DNA of 31,476 nt, from contig DBMM01000048.1 in the NCBI GenBank assembly GCA_002298925.1, positions 41,960 to 73,435 of the forward strand. Reading direction: 5' to 3'. The notes under the pieces were generated by a model that was not told the origin of the DNA, did no database searches, and was given only the letters and a program-made list of their open reading frames with translations. The translations under genes and the position numbers were made by a program. Position 1 is the stretch's first letter. Every line of letters starts with the position of its first letter. Source of the DNA: Geobacter sp. UBA698 (GTDB lineage: Bacteria; Desulfobacterota; Desulfuromonadia; Geobacterales; Pseudopelobacteraceae). This document shows, one piece after another, positions 23,683 through 31,476 of the stretch.

Positions 23683-24012
23683 ATGGAATCGAGCAACAGT
23701 CGTTTCAGAAAGGGTGCCTGGTCTATCGTGGTGGTGATCGTTTCGATTTTCACCTGGTTCGGCCTGGCCGGTGACCTTTTGGCGGAGGTCGGGATCAAAC
23801 CGCGATTGGATCAACCGGTTGCAAAGATCTCCGAGGAAAAGGCGACCGAAATCGCGCTGAAGGCAGTGCCCGGCAAGGTCACCTCCGTGGAGATCGAAAG
23901 AAAAAGCGGCAAGAACGTGTACGTAGTCGAGATCATCGAGAAGAGCAGCGGAGGGGAGATCGATGTTCTGATTGATATGAAGACGGGCAAAGTGTTGGGA
24001 ACCGAAAGGTAA
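23683..24012 (+). CDS. Small PepSY-domain secreted protein
   Basis: Predicted 109 residues: an N-terminal hydrophobic segment acting as signal or anchor (about 12-33, ending LLAEV), then one PepSY domain (ISEEKATEIALKAVPGKVTSV..., YVVEII, IDVLIDMKTGKVLGTE). PepSY domains are small extracytoplasmic modules, sometimes inhibiting proteases or accompanying membrane sensors and reductases. GAGGAG precedes the ATG. It lies 28 bases after the upstream gene and 39 before the next, so it belongs to the same transcription unit. Its partner here is unknown. Confidence 0.85.
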   Translation: MESSNSRFRKGAWSIVVVIVSIFTWFGLAGDLLAEVGIKPRLDQPVAKISEEKATEIALKAVPGKVTSVEIERKSGKNVYVVEIIEKSSGGEIDVLIDMKTGKVLGTER

Positions 24013-24051
24013 TTGTTCATTTGAATCAATGAGACCAAGGAGCTTGCTACC

Positions 24052-24927
24052 ATGAAGAATTTGATTCAGGCAATCGGGACCATCGCTGTAATCATCCTCA
24101 TTGCCGGCAGCACTTACGCCCAATCTCAGGGTAGTCCGGGTACCGAGGAGTTCGGCCTGACCCCAAAGCAGCTTGTCCAGTCCATCGAGAAGGTTGAAGC
24201 GCTGATTTCCAAGTGCATGCGTGACCATGGTTTTCAGTACGTTGCCGTTGACTACATCACGGTGCGCAATGGCATGGCCGCCGACAAAATCATGCCCGGG
24301 CTCAGCGAGGAGGAATTCATCACCAGGTACGGATTCGGTGTTTCGACAATGTACACAGGTCAACCTCCCCAGCTCGCCACGGGTTACAGTCCGGCCAAGG
24401 TAGGCCTGGGTGAACGGAACGTACAGATCTATAAAAACCTTTCGCCGGCTGATCAGGTTGCCTACAACCGTTCTCTCCTGGGTGAGAATACCGACGCGAC
24501 ATTTGCGGTCGGGCTCGAGACGGAACACTTTTCGCGCACCGGTGGTTGCACGCGCACGGCAATCGAACAGGTCTTCAGGCCGGAACAATTGAAGGCAACC
24601 TACTACAACCCCAAGGACGCTCTGATCAACAAGGACCCGCGTATGAAAGCCGCGCTGAGAAATTACGCCCGCGAGATGCGCAAGGCCGGTTTCAACTACA
24701 ATCATCCCGATGAAGCTGAGCCTGACATTCGGGAGCGGCTGGCAGCCCTCACAAGCGGCGGCCGGATCCTGGTGGAAAAGATGTCGCCCGAGCAATTGGC
24801 TGCCCTCAAGAAACTCCAGGAGTATGAGCGGCGGGTTGCCGCGATGAACTTCAAGCTGGCAAAGGAACTTTTCGATCCGGTTGAGGAGAAGATCGAGCGG
24901 GAAAAGTATCCTCGTAAAGTTCAATGA
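24052..24927 (+). CDS. Secreted protein of unknown function with a KCMRDHGF motif
   Basis: Predicted 291 residues with a signal peptide (ending GSTYAQS). The mature protein is helical and charged. Two cysteines stand in distinct motifs, KCMRDHGFQYV (about Cys55) and TGGCTRTAIEQVF (about Cys164), and may form a disulfide. The C-terminal part is a long charged helix (LAALKKLQEYERRVAAMNFKLAKELFDPVEEKIE without gaps). From memory, similar CMxxxGF secreted proteins occur next to peptidoglycan-binding efflux adaptors in actinobacteria; I cannot verify this here. AAGGAG precedes the ATG. It lies directly upstream of such an adaptor gene (95-base gap), supporting a shared role. Confidence 0.75.
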   Translation: MKNLIQAIGTIAVIILIAGSTYAQSQGSPGTEEFGLTPKQLVQSIEKVEALISKCMRDHGFQYVAVDYITVRNGMAADKIMPGLSEEEFITRYGFGVSTMYTGQPPQLATGYSPAKVGLGERNVQIYKNLSPADQVAYNRSLLGENTDATFAVGLETEHFSRTGGCTRTAIEQVFRPEQLKATYYNPKDALINKDPRMKAALRNYAREMRKAGFNYNHPDEAEPDIRERLAALTSGGRILVEKMSPEQLAALKKLQEYERRVAAMNFKLAKELFDPVEEKIEREKYPRKVQ

Positions 24928-25022
24928 ACTTCGCCGCTGCACAAGCCCGGCTTCAGCAATCCGAGCACCTCATGCTGATGGACCGATAGGCTTCTGCAAT
25001 GCATGGCGTCAGGGGTTAGGTT

Positions 25023-26765
25023 ATGGCAAAAAAACAAACCATCGTCCTATCTGCTGTCCTGGTGTTTGCCGCTGTTGCCGCGTTATCAGGATGGGTGGCA
25101 AGTACCCAGATTCAATCTCCAGCGGAAATGGCTGCGCGAGCAGCCCCCCCGACACCATCGCCAATTCTCGTCCCGGTGGAGAAACGCGAGCTGAGTGCCA
25201 ACGTGGTGACGCGTGGCACGGCCCGCTTCGGATTGCCTCAACCGATCTCAATGGTACCATCTGCCTTGAAAAAGGACGGGGGATTGATCGCCACCTTGCC
25301 TTTACCAAACACCCAGTTTAAGGAAGGTGATGTGATGCTCACCGCTTCCGGGCGTCCACTCTTCATTCTTCAGGGCAAGCTGCCGGCCTACAGGGATCTG
25401 GTTCCGGGGACCTCCGGCGATGATGTGCGCCAGTTGCAACAGGGGCTAAAGCGCCTCGGGTTTTATCCTGGTCCTGTTGATGGGGCCTATACGCAACAAA
25501 CCAGTGTCGCGGTGGCCAAATGGTACAAGTCAAAAGGATGGGAGCCATTTGGAGCGACGCCGGACCAACTTGCAAGTTTCACAGCCCTCGAGCAGGCTTG
25601 GAATGATGCGAAAAAAAGCGAGTTGACGGCAACTTCCGTTGCCGCTACCGCCGTCCCCGCCGTAGAAACCGCGCGCGCCTCTACCGAGCGCAACAATAAA
25701 GCTGCTGCTGCCGAGCTTGCTGCCAAGATGGCGGACCAGCGCAGATTCACGGTGAACCAGAAAACGGGTTTGCCCCTGGGCGTAGAAACCGCGCGCGCCA
25801 CGGCAGACGAAAAGAATAAAGCTGCTGCCGCCGAGTTGGAGGCCAGGATCGCCGAACGGGCTTTGATCGCGCTGGACCCGCGACAACCGGAAACAGCCCG
25901 AAAGGCCGCCGATGCCAAACTTGAAGTGGCTCGAGCCGCGTTACGCAGTACTCAACTGGAAGGTAAAATGGCTGTCCAGGCCGCGGAACGTGACGACAGG
26001 TTGGCCGCCGAGCAATACAAACTGGCTGAAGCGGCGGTAAAGTCGGTTCGTCTGGAAGGTGAAATGGCTGTTCGCTCTGCTGTTGACGCACTGAAGATCG
26101 CCGAGTTCGATGCCAAGCTAGCCCGGGATCGAGCCAGTCGACTCGCTGCCGACCTGGCCAAGGCCGGACGCAAGCTTGGCGTGCAGGTGCCGGCCGATGA
26201 GATTGTTTTCATCCCCGCACTGCCGGTGCGCGTCAAGGAGGTCACGGCCCATGTCGGTGACCCGGCGAAGGGCACCGTTTTGTCGGTAACGGACAATGAA
26301 TTGGCGATCGACTCCTCTCTGCCTTTGGACGCCGCACCGCTGGTCAAGCAAGGCATGCCGGTTTTAATTGATGAGCAGGCCCTTGGGGTCAAAGCCAGGG
26401 GTGTCGTTGAGAGGGTGGCCGATACCCCCGGCACCCACGGGGTTGACGGATACCACATCTATTTCGCGGTGCGCGTCATCGAGACGTCGAGTCGGCAGTT
26501 GGAAGGTACCTCCGTACGCCTCACTATTCCGGTCAAATCAACCGGGGGGGCCGTCAATGTGGTCCCGATCAGCGCAGTATCTCTCGCCTCGGACGGGAAA
26601 TCGAGAGTCCAGGTAAAAAACAAAGACGCACTCGAGTACATTGTCGTTCAGCCGGGATTATCTGCCGACGGTTACGTCGAAGTGACTCCCGTTGACACAA
26701 CGCTCGAGCCAGGCCGGCTCGTGGTGGTCGGATACGAAAATCGCGAGAAAAGGACGCCGCCATGA
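25023..26765 (+). CDS. Membrane-fusion protein with an inserted peptidoglycan-binding domain
   Basis: A 580-residue periplasmic adaptor for the MacB-like transporter encoded next. Order: N-terminal membrane anchor (about 6-27); first barrel/lipoyl half-sequence (about 50-120); PG_binding_1-type domain (about 125-172; VPGTSGDDVRQLQQGLKRLG, then YPGPVDGAYTQQTSVAVAKW); an Ala/Glu/Lys-rich coiled coil (about 190-385); then beta-barrel and membrane-proximal domains to the end. The coiled coil contains a 40-residue tandem duplication and a second, looser repeat. The peptidoglycan-binding module would hold the adaptor on the cell wall. The stop overlaps the next start as ATGA, so the two are translationally coupled. 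There is only a weak ribosome site (GGGGTTAGG) before the ATG. Confidence 0.88.
   Translation: MAKKQTIVLSAVLVFAAVAALSGWVASTQIQSPAEMAARAAPPTPSPILVPVEKRELSANVVTRGTARFGLPQPISMVPSALKKDGGLIATLPLPNTQFKEGDVMLTASGRPLFILQGKLPAYRDLVPGTSGDDVRQLQQGLKRLGFYPGPVDGAYTQQTSVAVAKWYKSKGWEPFGATPDQLASFTALEQAWNDAKKSELTATSVAATAVPAVETARASTERNNKAAAAELAAKMADQRRFTVNQKTGLPLGVETARATADEKNKAAAAELEARIAERALIALDPRQPETARKAADAKLEVARAALRSTQLEGKMAVQAAERDDRLAAEQYKLAEAAVKSVRLEGEMAVRSAVDALKIAEFDAKLARDRASRLAADLAKAGRKLGVQVPADEIVFIPALPVRVKEVTAHVGDPAKGTVLSVTDNELAIDSSLPLDAAPLVKQGMPVLIDEQALGVKARGVVERVADTPGTHGVDGYHIYFAVRVIETSSRQLEGTSVRLTIPVKSTGGAVNVVPISAVSLASDGKSRVQVKNKDALEYIVVQPGLSADGYVEVTPVDTTLEPGRLVVVGYENREKRTPP
25661..25900 (+). repeat. 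120-bp tandem duplication inside the adaptor coiled coil
   Basis: Nineteen bases starting CGTAGAAACCGCGCGCGCC at 25661 recur exactly at 25781. The sequence around AATAAAGCTGCTGC recurs with the same 120-base offset. At protein level VETARAS...NKAAAAELAAK repeats as VETARAT...NKAAAAELEAR, 40 residues apart. The second copy's right edge is approximate. Confidence 0.8.
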
Positions 26766-28729
26766 TCACGCATGAACTCGACACAACGCATAGGGTGCTC
26801 GAGCTGCGCAAGGTCAGCAAGCAATACGGCAGCGAACCGGCAGTGCACGCACTGGTTGATGTTGATCTTTCGCTGGATCGTGGCGAATGGCTGTCAATTA
26901 CAGGTCCATCCGGCTCCGGGAAGTCAACTCTGCTTAACATCATCGGCGGCCTGGACCGCCCAACCAGCGGCAGCTATTTTATCGATGGCATTGACACCGC
27001 CACGTTGAGTGATAAAGAACGTGCCGGCTTGCGGAGTCAACGTATCGGGTTCGTGTTTCAAGCATTCCACCTGCTGCCTTACCGGACCGTATTGGAAAAC
27101 GTGATGCTGGCGGAGGTGTACCGCAAGCAGCCCAGCAGCGGTCGGAGAGCCCGCGCGCTGGCGGCAATCGAACGGGTCGGGCTCAGTCACCGCGCCGATT
27201 TTTTGCCGACGAAACTGTCGGGGGGTGAGAAGCAGAGGGTCGCCATTGCCCGCGCATTGGTTGGCTCTCCCAGTTTGTTGTTATGCGACGAACCGACCGG
27301 AAATCTCGATTCGAAATCTTCGGCAGCCCTGATCGATCTTTTAGAGAAACTAAACCAAAACGGTATCACGCTGGTCATCGTTACCCACGACGAGAATATC
27401 GCCAGACGGGCCGCCCGCCGCGTGCATGTTGTTGATGGTTCCCTGACGGATGTCACCAATGAGCATAACGGGAACAGATCAAGTGTTCCTTCGGCAACGC
27501 CGGTGAAAATGCCCGAACTCCGGTCAGGAATCACGTTCCGAGACCTTCTGAATGAAGGCGTTGCCGGGATGTTTGCCAGGCCGGGGCGCATGATGCTGAC
27601 CGTGTTGGGAGTTGTCATCGGGCTGACGGCACTGGTGGCGACACTGGGCCTGACCCGCACTGCCGGTAACCGCATTATCAGCCAGTTTGACCAGCTTGCA
27701 GCGACGGAGCTTTTCGTCAAGGCGAGGCCCGGCAGAACAACGGGCATCGTCGATCCCAAAGCAATTCCATGGGATGCTCCGACTCGTCTTCGCCGCCTGA
27801 ACGGCGTGGTTGCCGCCGGAACGATCAGTGAGGTTGATGTGGGAGGGGCACTGGTCAGCTCGTCACCCGTGAAAGACCCTCTGAATCAGAGCGCTTTCAA
27901 GCTTGCGGTGTATGCCGCGTCCCCCGATCTGTTCAGAGCGGTCAGAGCGGATCTGAAGACCGGACAATTGCCGGATCTGGGTCATTCCAATAGAGCGGAC
28001 AGGGTCGCGGTTCTCGGTCCGGATGCTGCCATGCGGCTCGGCATTACGAGCCTGGAGCAACTTCCGGCGATCTCCATCGGCGATCATCTCTACCTGGTGG
28101 TTGGTATCCTGCGCGATGTTGCCCGTAAACCCGAGTTACTTGGGTCCGTCATTATCCCTGAAGGTAGCGCACGCCACTATTTCGGTTTGGCCGGTCCCGG
28201 CACCGTGGTCGTCGAGACAAAGATCGGCGCGGCGTACCTCATTGCCGATCAGGCACCATTGGCGCTGAGGCCCGACGATCCACGGGTTTTGAAGATCGAG
28301 GTTCCCCAGGAACCAAAACGGGTGCGCGATGAAGTTCAATCTGATCTGGACGTCATGTTTCTCATGCTCGGTGCCTTATCTCTGGTTGTAGGCGCTATCG
28401 GCATTGCCAACATCACACTCGTAGGGGTGATGGAGCGGACCGGTGAGATCGGCCTGCGCCGGGCAATCGGAGCAACGCGCGGGCACATCGCTGCGCAGTT
28501 TCTGTTCGAGAGTACCTCAATGGGAGTTATCGGTGGGGTCATCGGGGCCGCCATCGGCGTTCTCGTCGTGGTTGCCGTCTCCGCCTACAATGTTTGGACC
28601 CCGGTGCTGGACCCCCTGGTCCCGATCCTCGCACCACTAGTCGGCGGCGGGATCGGGTTGCTGTCAGGCACCTATCCGGCATTGCGCGCTGCCCGCCTGG
28701 AACCGGTTGATGCGTTCCGGACGGGGTAG
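26762..28729 (+). CDS. MacB-like ABC transporter (ATPase fused to FtsX-type permease)
   Basis: A 655-residue fusion. The N-terminal ATPase has Walker A GPSGSGKST (48-56), Q-loop Gln100, signature LSGGEKQR (152-159), Walker B LLLCDEPTG (172-180) and His209. The permease half has TM1 (about 278-300), a periplasmic domain of about 230 residues, and three C-terminal membrane segments with the FtsX-family motif GEIGLRRAIGATR. MacB-type proteins do not move substrate through the membrane themselves. They use ATP to drive periplasmic substrates (peptides, macrolides, lipoproteins) through an adaptor to an outer-membrane exit. The start overlaps the adaptor stop by four bases. No TolC-type channel is seen in the window; the next gene encodes a different outer-membrane protein. 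Confidence 0.95.
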   Translation: MITHELDTTHRVLELRKVSKQYGSEPAVHALVDVDLSLDRGEWLSITGPSGSGKSTLLNIIGGLDRPTSGSYFIDGIDTATLSDKERAGLRSQRIGFVFQAFHLLPYRTVLENVMLAEVYRKQPSSGRRARALAAIERVGLSHRADFLPTKLSGGEKQRVAIARALVGSPSLLLCDEPTGNLDSKSSAALIDLLEKLNQNGITLVIVTHDENIARRAARRVHVVDGSLTDVTNEHNGNRSSVPSATPVKMPELRSGITFRDLLNEGVAGMFARPGRMMLTVLGVVIGLTALVATLGLTRTAGNRIISQFDQLAATELFVKARPGRTTGIVDPKAIPWDAPTRLRRLNGVVAAGTISEVDVGGALVSSSPVKDPLNQSAFKLAVYAASPDLFRAVRADLKTGQLPDLGHSNRADRVAVLGPDAAMRLGITSLEQLPAISIGDHLYLVVGILRDVARKPELLGSVIIPEGSARHYFGLAGPGTVVVETKIGAAYLIADQAPLALRPDDPRVLKIEVPQEPKRVRDEVQSDLDVMFLMLGALSLVVGAIGIANITLVGVMERTGEIGLRRAIGATRGHIAAQFLFESTSMGVIGGVIGAAIGVLVVVAVSAYNVWTPVLDPLVPILAPLVGGGIGLLSGTYPALRAARLEPVDAFRTG

Positions 28730-28845
28730 CATCATGAAATTCTCAAGCCGGGCGTTGGATCGGTCAGCGTATCCAGGGGGTCGAGCGGCACTTCATCCAA
28801 CACGCGAATCCATGCGGATAATATCATCTTTCCAGGGAGCATCTC

Positions 28846-30666
28846 ATGAATATTCGTCAAACGACTGGACCCGTCGCTGTAGCCATGCTCTTGTGTCTTG
28901 CGATGTGCTTTTCGTATTGGACGGCGGACGCCACTGCTGGTGAGGCAACTTTCATACTCACCGATCAGTCTCTGGATAATCTGCGAAAAGAGGGGCTCCC
29001 CGTCGACACTTTAAAAAAGTTGGAATCCCTTAAAGATAAAAAGTTAAATACAGAAAACGAATTCTTAGGGGCTGTAAGCCAGGTAATAGGGAACGATCAA
29101 ACAGCTAGATATAAAAAACAGATTTTGCTTCATGCCACGGCCGACCTTGCTGAAATTAAACGAATTTCCGGAATGCTACTGTCACAAAATCGTGAATTTG
29201 AAATGCGACTTGCCGAGCTCGAAGCGGCGTGGGAAGAACGCACGCGGAAGCAAGGGCAAGCCTGGCGCGGGGAACAGAAAGGTCTGGAGCAACGCGTCAA
29301 GGAACTGGAGGACGCCCAAACTGCCCGGGAGGACGCAACCCGTTCAATCATTCGAGATGCCTTTTCAAAATTGGGGTCGAAGATCAACGAGTCCGTGTCC
29401 CTGGGTGGTACCCTCGAAGTGAGCGGTGGATGGACCAAGGATTTTTCCGGTCGGTCTGAAGGCGTGCTCTCGTTGAGTACAACCGAGCTGGAATTTGAAA
29501 TCGAGGCAAACAAGTGGACCAAGGGAAGTCTCGTGCTCGAATTCGTTGAAAATACGAATGCTACCTTTCCTACGACCACGGGTTTCCAGCAGACGGGGGG
29601 TGATCGCATCACTATCGACACGGCGAGCATCACCGTTGGCGATCCGCAGCTATTCCCTCCTTTTCTGACGGCGGGCCGGATCATCCTGCCCTTCGGCATC
29701 TCGACAGGCAAGGCCGTGACAGACGTGCTGACCATTGAAGCCCCCCTGACCATCGAAGGATTCGAGATGAGACAAACTGCCGTCGGAATTGGCTTCGGGT
29801 TTCCGACGCCTGCCGTGACTCCAGCCACGCCGCCGGTAACTCCGCCACCGGTCAGGTCACTGGTGATTAATCCCCTCATCAGCTCATTGAGCAGAGCCCT
29901 TGGCTACAAATTTCCTCCGCCGTCGCCGCTGACTCCCATCGTTCCCAAGCCGGCTCCACCTCTTTTCAATGTGGGCATCTATTCTTTCAATGGCGACACA
30001 TTTAAGGGGAGTGAAAAACATGGCGGATTCAGGCCCGAAAACTACATTAGCGCTACGGCCGGCTTTCACACCAGGGGAAATTGTGGCCGTCCCTTCGATC
30101 AGCTGCGCGGGAGCACCTTTTGTCCTTGGTCAATCGATGTCGATGTGGATTACAACAGCTCGATTTTCGACAGTCGCTTCCTGGGATTCGAATATAAAAA
30201 TTTTCTGGACCAGATCGGTTTCGTGGGCGGGATGGCGGCGAGCATCAAAGCGACCCTCGGCCCGGTATCGTTAATAGGTGAGTGGAACGGGGCCATCAGC
30301 CAGGCAAAGATTGTCGATGATCTGGACAAGTCGGTCAGCATAAAACCTTCCGCCTGGCAGGTCGCACTGGGCTATCAGTTCGATTGGAACCCGTGGGTCG
30401 AGGCGATTGGTGCTCAAGGAAACTACCTCGCCATCGGCTATTCGGAGAGTCACGATCTGGCAGGAGTGACGCAGGTGACCGACGGGCAGCCAAGCAGGGT
30501 CGGGTCCCTTCCCAGGAGACGATTAGTCGTGGGCGTGGGCGAATGGGTATTGGACAATCTCAGATTTGCAATCGAGTATTCCCGCAACTGGGACTACCCG
30601 AAGAATCAGGGCGGTACCGGCAACACGGCGGAGGGGGTCATATCGCAGCTTACGCTCGTGTGGTAA
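28846..30666 (+). CDS. Outer-membrane beta-barrel protein, LbtU-porin-like
   Basis: Predicted 606 residues. Order: signal peptide (about 1-32); helical and coiled-coil segment (about 40-185; LAELEAAWEERTRKQGQ, RVKELEDAQTARED); then a beta-rich barrel from SLGGTLEVSGGW to the C-terminal Trp (SQLTLVW), the usual barrel end signal. The closing segment RFAIEYSRNWDYPKNQGGTGNTAEG resembles LbtU-type siderophore porins (from memory). A long loop is Pro-rich (TPAVTPATPPVTPPPVRS; FPPPSPLTPIVPKPAPP) and a later loop holds two Cys (CGRPFDQLRGSTFC). GGGAG precedes the ATG. It follows the MacB-like gene by 116 bases and may supply its outer-membrane route or act as an uptake porin. Confidence 0.75.
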   Translation: MNIRQTTGPVAVAMLLCLAMCFSYWTADATAGEATFILTDQSLDNLRKEGLPVDTLKKLESLKDKKLNTENEFLGAVSQVIGNDQTARYKKQILLHATADLAEIKRISGMLLSQNREFEMRLAELEAAWEERTRKQGQAWRGEQKGLEQRVKELEDAQTAREDATRSIIRDAFSKLGSKINESVSLGGTLEVSGGWTKDFSGRSEGVLSLSTTELEFEIEANKWTKGSLVLEFVENTNATFPTTTGFQQTGGDRITIDTASITVGDPQLFPPFLTAGRIILPFGISTGKAVTDVLTIEAPLTIEGFEMRQTAVGIGFGFPTPAVTPATPPVTPPPVRSLVINPLISSLSRALGYKFPPPSPLTPIVPKPAPPLFNVGIYSFNGDTFKGSEKHGGFRPENYISATAGFHTRGNCGRPFDQLRGSTFCPWSIDVDVDYNSSIFDSRFLGFEYKNFLDQIGFVGGMAASIKATLGPVSLIGEWNGAISQAKIVDDLDKSVSIKPSAWQVALGYQFDWNPWVEAIGAQGNYLAIGYSESHDLAGVTQVTDGQPSRVGSLPRRRLVVGVGEWVLDNLRFAIEYSRNWDYPKNQGGTGNTAEGVISQLTLVW

Positions 30667-30755
30667 GGCGGTGCAGTTGGTCCGGATGCCGTAATCGGTT
30701 ATTTTTGCGAGTACTACAAATATGACATCCCCGGCTGTTTGCCGCACGACACAGA

Positions 30756-30782
30756 AAAAGGCGGCCCCGGAGGTGCCGCCTT
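30756..30782 (-). terminator. Intrinsic terminator shared by the convergent porin and CBS genes
   Basis: AAGGCGGC (30758-30765) pairs with GCCGCCTT (30775-30782) around a nine-base loop. On the minus strand the stem runs into TTTTT, suiting the CBS-domain gene that ends at 30841. On the plus strand only TT follows, so termination of the porin transcript is less certain. Confidence 0.7.
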
Positions 30783-30840
30783 AATGTCCTGCATGCCTTG
30801 CATTCGGTTTTGACCCGCAGCTGGCGCCAAGCGCTGGCGT

Positions 30841-31272
30841 TCACCCCTGCATGATGTATTGTTCCAGATTTTTGATCACAAAATGCTGCTCGGAAATGAT
30901 CGTATTGACCACATTCCCCATCGATATGACGCCGATCACACGACTATCCTCGATGACCGGGAGGTAGCGCACAGAATTATTGATCATGAGGGCCATGCAC
31001 TCTTCAATGGTGGTCTCCGGCTGCACAACCAGCACCTGCTGGGTCATGATGTCCTTAACCACTGTTTTTACCGATGATTTTCCTGCCAGGATCACTTTTC
31101 TGGCGTAATCGCGCTCAGTGAAGATCCCTACCAGCTTGTCGCCCTCCATTACCAGCAGCGAACCGATGTTCTTCTCAGCCATAAACTCGATTGCGGATAA
31201 AACCGTTGCGTCCGGAGCAATGGAGAAGACGCGGCCATCTTTACTTTTCAGTATCTCTTTGACGATTTTCAT
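30841..31272 (-). CDS. Two-CBS-domain protein
   Basis: A 143-residue cytosolic protein made only of a CBS pair. First CBS: IAPDATVLSAIEFMAEKNIGSLLVMEGDKLVGIFTERDYARKV without gaps (about 18-60). Second CBS: VQPETTIEECMALMINNSVRYLPVIEDSRVIGVISMGNVVN (about 83-123). The ERD and SMGN ends are the usual nucleotide-contact positions; such pairs bind adenine nucleotides and act as energy or ligand sensors. No effector domain is fused. Start at 31272 with AGGAGG upstream; the longer reading to 31332 would run through the ribosome site. It is monocistronic with its own promoter and terminator. Confidence 0.92.
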   Translation of the reverse strand: MKIVKEILKSKDGRVFSIAPDATVLSAIEFMAEKNIGSLLVMEGDKLVGIFTERDYARKVILAGKSSVKTVVKDIMTQQVLVVQPETTIEECMALMINNSVRYLPVIEDSRVIGVISMGNVVNTIISEQHFVIKNLEQYIMQG

Positions 31273-31318
31273 GGGTATTTCCCCCTCCTGTGGATTGTAA
31301 CCTGCTTTGATGTCGTAC

Positions 31319-31348
31319 TTTGTACCACCCAAAATGAGCCGCCGTCAA
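31319..31348 (-). promoter_or_regulatory. Possible sigma-70 promoter of the CBS-domain gene
   Basis: On the minus strand TTGACG (31348-31343) and TACAAA (31324-31319) are 18 bases apart. Transcription would start near 31312, giving a 5' leader of about 40 bases before the ATG at 31272. The rest of the region up to 31476 shows nothing recognisable. Confidence 0.45.
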
Positions 31349-31476
31349 TGCAATTGCAACGGTGCCGGTCCCTGCGTGACAGGTCATCCGCTCCTGTGAG
31401 CAGCTTGAAGACAGTGCTCTTCCCGTCTCATTCCAATTTCAGATCAGAGATGCACTCAAGGCGGTGAGGATTGAGG

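Noticed and set aside
23629..24942. Minus-strand ORF of 437 codons covering two plus-strand genes
   Set aside because: The plus-strand genes have signal peptides, ribosome sites and a PepSY domain; the antisense ORF has none of these.
30811..30835. GC-rich near-palindrome around GGCGCC and AGCGCT before the CBS gene end
   Set aside because: Pairing is imperfect and no T-run follows; the hairpin at 30758-30782 explains termination better.

Overview
The window looks like chromosome of a Desulfuromonadia/Geobacter-like bacterium. This is inference from gene content and style: an A2-type cytochrome oxidase with Sco, a Cys-rich protein pair, a c-type-haem-bearing GGDEF/EAL protein, a DUF4197 protein, a sigma-54 promoter, and GC-rich coding with AT-rich promoters. 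No rRNA, tRNA, CRISPR array, integrase, transposase or prophage was seen.

Left part (1-14.4 kb), housekeeping and signalling. On the minus strand, folD, sco, coxA and coxC (cut by the window edge) run in one direction; sco/coxA and coxA/coxC overlap by ATGA. Next come a YidB-like DUF937 protein and a small secreted protein. On the plus strand a receiver-less CheB and a Cache-type chemoreceptor form a two-gene unit. They are followed by a DUF4197 protein, a PilZ protein and a TRIC-type channel. A bifunctional-looking GGDEF/EAL protein with a periplasmic CxxCH motif lies on the minus strand. Divergent from it are two small Cys-rich proteins, the second only 58 residues, behind a possible FNR-type promoter. 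An RhlE-like DEAD-box helicase with a hairpin-T-tract leader closes this part.

Right part (14.7-30.7 kb), a plus-strand envelope/efflux cluster. It opens with a near-consensus sigma-54 promoter, an inverted repeat upstream and an 18-codon micro-ORF. Then come two divergent CusA/CzcA-type RND permeases flanking a very short adaptor-like lipoprotein, two secreted proteins of one unnamed family, a PepSY protein and a secreted protein of unknown function. A peptidoglycan-binding membrane-fusion protein fused by ATGA overlap to a MacB-like ABC transporter follows, and an LbtU-like outer-membrane barrel ends the run. No full-length RND adaptor and no TolC-type channel are present. This compound arrangement is the best candidate in the window for an undescribed system: one sigma-54-driven block combining proton-driven and ATP-driven export parts with an unusual outer-membrane protein. 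Its substrate cannot be read from the sequence.

The window ends with a CBS-domain protein on the minus strand, with its own promoter and terminator.
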